Source: Flavobacteriales bacterium (GTDB lineage: Bacteria > Bacteroidota > Bacteroidia > Flavobacteriales_F > PHOS-HE28). Taken from it: a stretch of DNA of 64,000 nucleotides. The stretch covers positions 2,027,497-2,091,496 of the forward strand of contig CP129489.1 of assembly GCA_030584065.1 (NCBI GenBank). The letters are read 5' to 3'. Of this stretch, positions 59,001 to 64,000 are shown one piece after another; the first letter of the stretch is position 1, and the number at the start of each line of letters is the position of its first letter. The notes beneath the pieces are model-generated. The model was not told where the DNA came from, ran no database searches, and worked only from the letters and a program-made list of their open reading frames with translations. A program made the position numbers and the translations under genes.

Positions 59001-61261
59001 ACCCCGTGATCGCCGGCGCCACGCTCACCATGAGCGGCACCTACAGCGTGGTGGCCACGGCCAACGGCTGCAGCAGCGCACCCGCCACCGCCAGCGTGAG
59101 CGTGAACGTGACGCCCACCGCCCCCGTGGTGGTGCCCACGGTGTGGTCGCTCTGCCCCGGCGGCAGCGTGGACATCACGGCAAGCTCCACCGCGCTCTCC
59201 ACGGTCAGCTTCAACGGTGGTGGCGTGGCCATCCCCGCAGCGCCGAACAGCGGTGGAACAGGTGCCAGCAGCATCGGTGGCCCCTACCCCTCCACCATCA
59301 CGGTGAGCGGGCTGCCCACCAGCGGCGTCACCGTGAAGCGGGTGTTCCTCAACGGCATGGTACACACCTTCCCGGATGACATCGACATCCTGCTGCAGTC
59401 GCCCACCGGCACCAACGTGGTGCTGATGTCCGATGCCGGCCTCAGCAACGACTTCACGGGTGAGAACCTGGAGATCCGCGACGATGCCGCAGGTCCGATG
59501 TCGGACAGCGGAGTGATCCCATCCGGCTCCTACCAGTGCACCAACTACGGCACGCCCGACAACTGGTTCGCTCCGGGCCCTGGCGATGTGACCCAGGCCA
59601 CGCCCTCGCTGAGCCTCTTCACCGGCGATCCCAACGGCACCTGGAGCCTCTTCGTCTCGGATGATGCCGGTGGCGACACGGGCAACATGGCCGGCTGGGC
59701 CATCGAGTTCGAGTACAACAACGTCACCTACACCTGGACCGGCGCGGGCCTCAACACCAGCAGCGGCCCCGATGTGACGGCCACCCCGGCGGCCACCACC
59801 ACCTACACGGTGACCGCGGAGAACAACAGCTGCTCGGCCAGCACGGACATCACCGTGTACATCGGCAACAACGACCTCACCCTCGAGCTGGAGACCGACG
59901 GCAACGGCGAGGACCTCTCCTACGAGCTGCGCCAGGACGGCACCAACGCCCTGATCTACGCCGTGGAGGCCGGCACCTTCCCGGACAACGCCATCGTCAC
60001 CAGCTTCAGCTGCCTGCCTGACGGCTGCTACCACCTGCGCGTGCTCGATGCGGGCGGCGACGGCATCGCCGGCGGCGGCTACATCCTGCGCGAAGGCGAC
60101 GGGGCCCAGCGCCGCATCATCGACAACCGCGACAACTTCTCCAGCGGGGCGGTGAGCGCCATCGCCAGCAACGGGGCCTTCTGCCTGCCGCTCGGCGACG
60201 ACCGCCTGATCTTCACCAGCTGCGACAAGCTCGACTGGAAGACCAGCCCCTGCGGCGGTGAGTTCGTGGTGGCCAACAACAACGCTGCGGTGACCGCCCA
60301 GTTCGGCGTCACCAACGCCACCAGCGGCTACCAGATGTGGTGGTACGACCCCAACGGCGGCTACAGCTTCCGTCGCTTCCAGAGCCACAGCACGGCCAAC
60401 GGCCTGCCGGTGAGCGCCACCCGCGCCTGCCACTTCCAGCTCAACAGCTGGAGCGGCAACCAGCTGCAGCAAGGCGTGGTGTACAACGTGAAGGTGCGCG
60501 GACGCGTGGCCGGCAACTACCTGCCCTGGGGCGCTGCCTGCCGCCTGAAGGTGGACAACACCCTGGCCCAGTGCCCCGCCACCAAGCTGATGGACATCCC
60601 CGACAACCAGTTCCTGAGCTGCGGCCAGACCCGCCCGGTGGGCACCAGCCAGGCCAGCCTGGTGCATGCCCGCCCCGTGCGCCGCATGAACAACAACTGC
60701 AATTGGGTGAACGCCAACCGCTACCAGTTCCGCTTCCGCATCGCCTCGGAGAACTTCGTGCTCGTGAAGACCAGCGCCACCGGCCAGTACTTCGTGAACA
60801 CCAACGGCCTGCAGCCCTGCAAGACCTACGATGTGGATGTGCGCGTGAGCTTCAACAACGGCAGCACCTGGTGCGTGGTGACCCCCAACCCCACCAGCGT
60901 GAGCGACCCCGCCTGGGGCGATGTGTGCCAGCTGACCACCGCCTGCGACCTCAACCAGAGCCTGGCAGTGCAGCCCGGCACGGCCGCCGGTGAAGCCGCC
61001 GAGCTGCGCATGTACCCCAACCCGAACCGCGGCGACCAGCTGATGCTCTCGCTCGACCGCGTGGCGGAGGGCGTGGAGACCGTGAGCGTGGACATCTACG
61101 ACGGCTTCGGCAAGCGCGTGAGCGCCCGCACCATCGCGGTGCAGGATGGCTTCCTCAACACGGTGCTCGACCTCAACGGATCGCTCGCCAACGGCCTCTA
61201 CATGGTGAACATCACCGCCGGCACGGCCACCTTCACCGAGCGCCTGGTGATCCAGAAGTAG
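50096..61261 (+). CDS. Giant T9SS surface protein E (3721 aa)
   Basis: Start at 50096 or at the ATG at 50144 (MLKRALLLAALVLPAVLWAQ); both give a signal peptide. Order: N-terminal sandwich (about 37-255, STDGFMSFT) like that of protein B; a right-handed beta-helix region (about 255-785, IQNVTLLGPSG, YNNAISEV, VWNNTISI); repeated Ig/PKD-like domains of about 80 aa (ASAGPACIGQTLQL, ASAGLACLGQTLQL, ASAGPACTGQDLQL); a lamin-tail-like domain (about 985-1110, ISEVVLFRTGTG, ISGWTIQAF); sandwiches with STNGFITFAN and GANGVIVFG; a CUB-like domain (about 1757-1865, GGMEPNDIINIYDG); a PPC-like domain; a MAM/jelly-roll-like segment; a P-domain (about 3040-3210, DPNGTWSLFVSDDAGG); the constant C-module (about 3259-3625); a T9SS domain (3637-3721). 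Extracellular; the helix could bind or cut polysaccharide. Confidence 0.87.
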   Translation: MSTFNPTPKSGSTGTRMLKRALLLAALVLPAVLWAQVNYTRSTFTGTYTPITTGGGALTAGATGDGVYTNGLPIGFNFDYNGTVYTTFGVSTDGFMSFTATTNSLTNTNLFSATAPNAVIAPWWDDLNTNAVGTNPAGSILYQTTGAPGSQVLTVQWIVSSYWSTSAGQPRLLNFQVKLYEATGDIELWYGDAIGTTTNTAESASIGLESATGGNGQYIDAVTGSRFTSNSTLQSNRWPAYNFRFTPGSAAPVAAGTYNVGVGQTYANLNEAVADLNLRGVNGAVTLNLTDDQYDATPAGGSHFFPILLGPVSGASATNTITITKSGTPAVITYDGALGSSGSLGNQASTTGVGGSNVDPIIGLVGADYVTIQNVTLLGPSGSLVDHGIGLYNSSATDGATNNTIQNVTVQMNRGNTGSRGFRMNTGTTPSSAAGANSNNTFRDFTIRNVYAGIEFSGNATWPDVNTQIVATDCNTPNSIGDPNTAFDIGGGNSSTASYGIQLTNQSGFTVNGNAIRNVSNTTGQLDGINIVAFQGTCTVANNVVRTITRNSTSSTVALTGIRATHPTTGTHALRIYNNAISEVRNLYTGTITATRSPLGIYAPTTGGANTQSFEVWNNTISIDQSANPNISSSCLEIASTATTGATWTVRNNILANYTTGQTGVGRHFGVVHSNNGTIVGATGSLLSNNAIYIADGAGTTGFTAGGGGSSLTTTPSATYNGQAAWDAASAQVGANLDDNPNLTTGLESASAALNGAGAAVPGYLTVDAACAPRQNDIGAFNINACVTPVAGTIDGSPLACLGQANALSLDGASSGLGISYQWRYGPVGGPYDDLLGTALTQSTSGLPLGSYEVVVDVICSAGPTTVTTAPFALTVNPVPTASASAGPACIGQTLQLAGTTDIGTGFTWSGPNGFNSTLQNPTIGSLTAAANGTYTFIASAAGCSSTPATVAVSTVQPPTISSVTASQNPICINSSAQLNAAATGAQPNVLISEVVLFRTGTGQTPTYPAHITGADLAELVNASTVPADISGWTIQAFASNGTTPSHSLTFAPGTVIPANGVAVVHFGSGTDNVPLLYFNTGGSSDTYFSGGPMGVVLKNGSFVIDAVGAGTSFTWNPATGVTAGDWSGVASSPSGIAGSIRTALSDNNTGADWTASSVGLPQTIGTYNNYNNPNSSPIASYAWDPVTFLDDATIANPQASNVTATTAYTVTVTNTAGCASVGNITLQANPAIGPTQAEINPDPAEFCTGGDVELTASPLGGGAPYTYTWTDPNNVTGAPSSSATQVVNIPGLWTVQIDDACGGTATASITVVENPTPTASASAGLACLGQTLQLTGTTDIGTSFAWTGPNSFASTSQNPTVNPVVPASAGTYSFVATLGDCSSAPATVTVSPQPAPIISSVTATPNPVCAGTGDVQLNVNAFVGYAGAPIAYAPLSPAGPVTPGPTGDDSMSGDVAIGFTFPFFGVNYTTLRISTNGFITFANTTDAGCCSGELLPTNDVNQPNNVIALAWEDYNTGLGGTIDYFTLTAPNRFVVRYNNVIRFGSTGALDGQIVLFEDGTVEMHIANSNTTGGDIITQGLENAAGTEAITVPGRNAAEYSITNDGYRFSLPQADYLWTPSTFLTSDVIANPVAEAPTATTAYSVLVSSTNGCESTGNVTMTVNQSPDVDLAVVQDCINSAFSISVLVNSTGNGPTVDLSYTVNGGTPVVVSGLAAGPQAPLGPFLGTDDVVVTIVDPAAGCNTTLPVFRSGCPEFIVCPNILTKTYCYENNDTRSWLFEAPPGETIRLRFVSGGMEPNDIINIYDGVDDNAPSLTAGSFANLFGVTVVSTGQSIYMVVASDGSGSCADNDPLASTWVWEVQCNPGCVDPAGSVATVLDCFEQRFSLDVGVDFVGDGATVDLEYSVNGGTPVTIPGLIDFDIQNIGPFAFGDDVEVFLRHDFDGSCDLNLGTFTEEQSACPNDEPCSAWILPMNPNYTCTATSPGNMTGATLTAGITGGCTGVVQDRWYRFTATAPTHRVQLGGTTTGLSHSIYTGTCGALTLVPGTSCVSGATASNPANLTIGEIYWVRVSRTTAGTNAYTVCVSAPPLIDVDATVLVEPLAAGCYTAAEDVIVRVLNNAIYPLDLSVNPLTVNVAVTGAATANLSGTVSTGIVAPAATIDVTMSATLDMTAAGTYTFNGSAVVAGDGNATNDGMTAANRINAATVAIPQTCNFTGFTGSNLTTVFPNFREGAGAALPAGTTSGWLSSSALGQATARINLFGTTRNEWIVGPKFVPVLGTVLQYKIAITDFASGAADPAGMQGTDDRVRVMISTDCGASYSEIFVHNAANTVGITNSLVQQQVDLSSYAGQPVIIAFLAQDGPVDNTPDYDFHLDDINITNIAVCAGAPVAGTAAGSQPGPVCAPASTNLSLTGQSTDAGVAVTWWSSTVNGGPYTTNVGSGASVTASGLTETTYFVASVKCLATNDSTLSNQVSIQVTPTPTASASAGPACTGQDLQLTGTTDFGTTFSWTGPNSFSSTDQNPLITAITTAAQGTYTFTATANGCSTQGTVAVSVNTTPVITSLTADPNPVCIGANSQLNATAPVSGYSLGSSGTSFIDISGTGTAIPGVGDDTEHNITIPGGFIFNGVNYTDARVGANGVIVFGATAGDISLTNAALPTGTVAAGNAFLAPWWDDIDNDAGGGQIFIGQSGNLLIAQWNNWGRSAAVAGQVITFQVQLDQVTGQIFFVYPDVIFGGTQAAANDNGLNATVGIQWANAAGSAIQYSFNQASLVDGQVISFTPNQATFSWSPATYLTATNVADPEAQNVLADITYTVTATATNGCVSAPAQVTLEANPAIQAGEAEINPDPASFCTGSDVELTAVPQGGGGPYTFTWTSPSNVTGAPSASPTLTVDEAGTWSVLIEDGCGSDATATVVVTEYAVPVASASSNSPVCVGADIELQGGSDVPGSTFAWTGPLSFSSTDEDPVIAGATLTMSGTYSVVATANGCSSAPATASVSVNVTPTAPVVVPTVWSLCPGGSVDITASSTALSTVSFNGGGVAIPAAPNSGGTGASSIGGPYPSTITVSGLPTSGVTVKRVFLNGMVHTFPDDIDILLQSPTGTNVVLMSDAGLSNDFTGENLEIRDDAAGPMSDSGVIPSGSYQCTNYGTPDNWFAPGPGDVTQATPSLSLFTGDPNGTWSLFVSDDAGGDTGNMAGWAIEFEYNNVTYTWTGAGLNTSSGPDVTATPAATTTYTVTAENNSCSASTDITVYIGNNDLTLELETDGNGEDLSYELRQDGTNALIYAVEAGTFPDNAIVTSFSCLPDGCYHLRVLDAGGDGIAGGGYILREGDGAQRRIIDNRDNFSSGAVSAIASNGAFCLPLGDDRLIFTSCDKLDWKTSPCGGEFVVANNNAAVTAQFGVTNATSGYQMWWYDPNGGYSFRRFQSHSTANGLPVSATRACHFQLNSWSGNQLQQGVVYNVKVRGRVAGNYLPWGAACRLKVDNTLAQCPATKLMDIPDNQFLSCGQTRPVGTSQASLVHARPVRRMNNNCNWVNANRYQFRFRIASENFVLVKTSATGQYFVNTNGLQPCKTYDVDVRVSFNNGSTWCVVTPNPTSVSDPAWGDVCQLTTACDLNQSLAVQPGTAAGEAAELRMYPNPNRGDQLMLSLDRVAEGVETVSVDIYDGFGKRVSARTIAVQDGFLNTVLDLNGSLANGLYMVNITAGTATFTERLVIQK

Positions 61262-61286
61262 GTACCGCCCGAACCGACCTATGAGC

Positions 61287-61316
61287 GCGGCCCCCACCGT
61301 TTCCGGTGGGGGCCGC
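61287..61316 (+). terminator. Intrinsic terminator hairpin of giant gene E
   Basis: 13-bp stem gcggcccccaccg and cggtgggggccgc with loop tttc, 25 bases after the stop; fourth copy of the conserved stem, here with a changed loop. Confidence 0.75.
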
Positions 61317-61452
61317 TGCGTTTGGGCGGCTCGCGCCGCGGGGCGGCCGGCGCACCGGTCCGCCCTTCTGCACCCATTGGCCCGCACGGCCTGTTCATCG
61401 ATGACCCGAACCTGCCTGAACGCAGAAAAATGCGCTTCATCGATGGGAAAGC

Positions 61453-61483
61453 TTGACTTTCAATTCACACCGCATTAGCTTCC
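61453..61483 (+). promoter_or_regulatory. Candidate promoter of giant gene F
   Basis: TTGACT at 61453 and TAGCTTCC at 61476, spacer 20. The start codon is 280 bases downstream. Confidence 0.4.
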
Positions 61484-61763
61484 CCTCGCTTTTGCCGCGG
61501 AGCCCTGCAAGGCCGCACAAGAGCAGGGTGCGCCACCGGACCGGAAGACCGGGAACGCACCCGCGGAACAGCCCGAGGAGCCCGGAAGGGACTGCGGAGA
61601 CCAAACCTCCCCGCCCCTTCCCTACTACCATCCCCTCCCCCCCACCCGCTGCCGGCCGCTTCCCCGCGGCCCCATTACCCGACAGGCCCACCCGCCTTGC
61701 CCTCGTGACGGCACCACGGAACGTGCCGCCCTTGCAACGTTCACACTTCCAAAACCAACACAC
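61484..61763 (+). other. Long GC-rich leader before giant gene F
   Basis: No credible gene; the open frames are Pro/Arg-rich. It shares gccttgccctcgt (61692 area) with the leader of giant gene A (14601 area), hinting that the leaders of these two related genes have common ancestry. No Shine-Dalgarno sequence before the ATG. Confidence 0.35.
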
Positions 61764-64000
61764 ATGAATCGACAGAACTCAAAGGGGCGAATGCGCCGAA
61801 CGCGGTGGTCCATCGCCTCCCTGGCTGCGAGTGCAATGCTCTGGTCCGCCCTGCCCACAGGGGTTCAGGCCCAGTGCACCGCCACGACGCTGTACCCAAG
61901 CACCACCTTTACACCAACGGCGGGTGCAGGATTCCAAACCATCAACGCCTGCAATTATGCCGGCGAATACGCGAACGTGGCCGTGACCACGGGGGACACC
62001 TACATCTTCTCCACCTGCGCTGCTGACGGCTCCAACGTCACCTACGACTCACAGCTCACGCTGCGTACCACGGCTGGCGCCCAGCTCGGCTACAGCGATG
62101 ACGCCTGCGGCACGCAATCGCGGATCACGTGGGTGGCCACGCTCACCGGCACGGTGCGCATCCACCTGCACCAGTACAACTGCGTGTCGAACACCACCTG
62201 CTCCGCCATCCGCGTGAGCCGGACGGCGGCCGGCGGAGGTGGAGGCAGCGGATGCCTAACGGCGTCCTATGGTCTTTACCCGGGCACCACGTTCACCCCG
62301 GTCTGCACAGGTGCAGCGGAATCCATTACCACGGTTGGCTACGCCGGCGAATACTCCAACGTGAACCTCACGGCCGGCACGCTGTACACGTTCACGAGCT
62401 CGGTAGGCACGGACTACATCACCATCAGCAATGCAGCCGGTACCACGGCGCTGGCCTTTGGTACCACGCCGCGCACCTACACCCCCTCCACCAGCGGCAC
62501 CTACCGCTTCTACACGCACACAAGCGGCCCTGCTGCTTGTGGCGAGTCAGGCACTAGCCGGACCCGCGCGGTGCAATGCACCGCCCCTGCGGTGAACCCC
62601 TGCACGGCACCGGTGGCAGCTGCTGCCTGCGGCACCACCCAGACCACCTCGCTCAGCGGCACGCCCTTCTGGACCGTGCAGACCTTGTGCAGCTTCGGTC
62701 GCACCGGCATGGAGCGCATGTTCACCTACACGCCCACGGTGACGGGCAACTACAGCGTTACCGTGACCGCCAACAGCCTGAACAACTACTCCGCCCTCAG
62801 CTGGGCCACCTCCTGCGCGCAAGCTGCCACCTGGAACTGCATCAGCGGCGACCTGGCCTCATTCGCCACGGGCAGCTTCCCCATCGGCGCCACCTGGACC
62901 GCCGGCACCACCTACTACCTGCTGTGGCGCGGCGAAGCACCGGGCATGACCGGCACCGTGACCTGGCGCGTCAACTGCCCGCCGCCGCCCAGCGACGCCT
63001 GCGCCAGCGCCATCCCCATCACCACGCTGCCCTACACCAGCACACCGGTATCGACCGTGGGCGCCACCACCGACGGCCCGGTGACGACCTGTGATGGCCC
63101 ATACAACAACGTCTGGTGGACCGTGAGCGGTGTTTGCGGACCCATGATCGCCTACACCTGCGGATCGAGCTATGACACCGAGATCGCCGTTTACGCAGGC
63201 ACATGCGCCGGGCTGACCCCGATCACCTGTAACGATGATGCCGGGGCGAATGGCCCCTGCCCCTCCACGCTACAGAGCTGGGTAACCTGGGCAGCCACCC
63301 AAGGCACCACCTACTACATCGCGGTGGGCGACTACTGGTCGGGCGGAACCGGCGGCAACGCCGTACTGAACGTGACCGCGGTGGACGGCGATAGCGATGG
63401 CGTGGGCGATGCCTGCGACAATTGCGTGAGCACGGCCAATGCCAACCAGGCCGATGCCGATGCCGACGGCGTGGGCGATGTGTGCGACAACTGCCCAGCT
63501 GACTCCAACGCCAGCCAGACCGACAGCGATGGCGACACCAACGGTGACGCCTGCGACATCTGCCCCGGCGGCAATGACTTCACCGATGGCGACGGCGATG
63601 CCGTGCCCGATTTCTGCGACATCTGCCCCACGGTGAACAACGGCAGCCCCGGCCAGGCCTGCGATGACGGCAACCCGCTGACGGTGCTCGACGTGCTGGG
63701 CGGCAGCCCCGCCTGCGCCTGCGCAGGCACCCCCTGCACCCAGACGGTGACCGTGACCCTGCAGAGCGACGGCGCCAGCCCCCTGCGCTGGGCCCTGCGC
63801 CAGCAAGGCACCAACATCCTGGTGCAGAGCTCGCCCGGCTACCCCGCCTACGACTACCCGCCGCCGAGCCCCAACTACACCTACACCACCTGCCTGCCCG
63901 ATGGCAACTACTACTTCACCATCGAGGACGGCGACTGCAACGGCATCGTGAACGGCGGTTACGTGGTGCGCGTGGACGGCAAGCGCGTGATCGACAACAC
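61764..64000 (+). CDS. Giant T9SS-family surface protein F, 3' end cut by window
   Basis: ATG at 61764, frame open to the window end (at least 745 aa). Signal peptide at about 1-36 ([13 protein letters not shown]) like that of protein A (both begin with a basic stretch and RRTRW). Two PPC-like sandwiches with a shared Cys pattern ([30 protein letters not shown]), a domain with [20 protein letters not shown], a PPC-like domain ([16 protein letters not shown]), then TSP3-type calcium motifs ([42 protein letters not shown]), and the beginning of the constant C-module from about nt 63736 ([37 protein letters not shown]). The rest of the module and the sorting domain are expected beyond the window. 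Confidence 0.83.
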   Translation, partial: MNRQNSKGRMRRTRWSIASLAASAMLWSALPTGVQAQCTATTLYPSTTFTPTAGAGFQTINACNYAGEYANVAVTTGDTYIFSTCAADGSNVTYDSQLTLRTTAGAQLGYSDDACGTQSRITWVATLTGTVRIHLHQYNCVSNTTCSAIRVSRTAAGGGGGSGCLTASYGLYPGTTFTPVCTGAAESITTVGYAGEYSNVNLTAGTLYTFTSSVGTDYITISNAAGTTALAFGTTPRTYTPSTSGTYRFYTHTSGPAACGESGTSRTRAVQCTAPAVNPCTAPVAAAACGTTQTTSLSGTPFWTVQTLCSFGRTGMERMFTYTPTVTGNYSVTVTANSLNNYSALSWATSCAQAATWNCISGDLASFATGSFPIGATWTAGTTYYLLWRGEAPGMTGTVTWRVNCPPPPSDACASAIPITTLPYTSTPVSTVGATTDGPVTTCDGPYNNVWWTVSGVCGPMIAYTCGSSYDTEIAVYAGTCAGLTPITCNDDAGANGPCPSTLQSWVTWAATQGTTYYIAVGDYWSGGTGGNAVLNVTAVDGDSDGVGDACDNCVSTANANQADADADGVGDVCDNCPADSNASQTDSDGDTNGDACDICPGGNDFTDGDGDAVPDFCDICPTVNNGSPGQACDDGNPLTVLDVLGGSPACACAGTPCTQTVTVTLQSDGASPLRWALRQQGTNILVQSSPGYPAYDYPPPSPNYTYTTCLPDGNYYFTIEDGDCNGIVNGGYVVRVDGKRVIDN

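Noticed and set aside
61453-61767. 104-codon plus ORF before giant gene F
   Set aside because: Pro/Arg/Ser-rich, overlaps the candidate promoter and the start of gene F; no protein-like pattern.

Overview
The window looks like a chromosome segment of a GC-rich member of the Bacteroidota, most likely an uncultured Flavobacteriales-type bacterium. Nearly every large secreted protein ends in a type A sorting domain of the type IX secretion system (T9SS; motif xxYPNPxxG followed by a GxYxVxxxxG strand). Start codons lack strong Shine-Dalgarno sequences. Several genes have upstream boxes resembling the Bacteroidota TTG-N20-TAnnTTTG promoter. There are no rRNA or tRNA genes, CRISPR arrays or transposase genes that I can recognise.

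Region 1 (1-12.4 kb) is an iterated cassette locus. A clan-A-like glycoside hydrolase (GH) gene, cut by the window start, is followed after exactly three bases by a secreted propeller-like 'partner' gene. Downstream come further units made of a 78-bp repeat R, an in-frame 3' remnant of a GH-type gene, a three-base gap and another partner gene. The GH remnants are 25 aa, about 92 aa and about 795 aa long. The long one shares about 1 kb of almost identical DNA with the first GH gene and then switches to an unrelated-looking 3' half. A last GH fragment with no ends lies before the ABC-F gene. This resembles the orphan-cassette organisation of variable surface or toxin loci, but an assembly artefact or plain decay must be excluded.

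Region 2 (12.5-39.5 kb) starts with an ABC-F (Uup-like) ATPase. Four consecutive giant secreted proteins of 1371, 1830, 2276 and 2548 aa follow. A fifth of 3721 aa (50.1-61.3 kb) and a sixth, cut by the window end (61.8-64 kb), lie in region 4. All six have different N-terminal halves (PPC-like sandwiches, Fn3, P-domains, CUB-like, Ig/PKD, a beta-helix, a subtilase, MopE-type Ca-motif repeats). The five complete ones share a nearly constant C-terminal module of about 370 aa plus a T9SS domain, with stretches of identical DNA. Four of them also end in the same terminator hairpin sequence.

Region 3 (39.7-49.5 kb) is an accessory island: an uncharacterised helical protein, a 26-unit 21-bp minisatellite, a single-chain type ISP/IIG-like restriction-modification protein, three small unknown ORFs, a frameshifted zeta-toxin-like kinase with a small upstream gene, a PLD-like protein with a Myb/SANT-like C-terminus, a FISUMP-domain lipoprotein and a second small lipoprotein. 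GC-rich REP-like palindromes are interspersed. A 32-bp element related to the hairpin inside repeat R also occurs here, tying regions 1 and 3 together.

Working together: most of the coding capacity goes to T9SS cargo, i.e. surface-attached or released adhesion and hydrolysis proteins. Both large loci carry signs of recent duplication, recombination and gene conversion that keep constant C-terminal parts while changing the rest.
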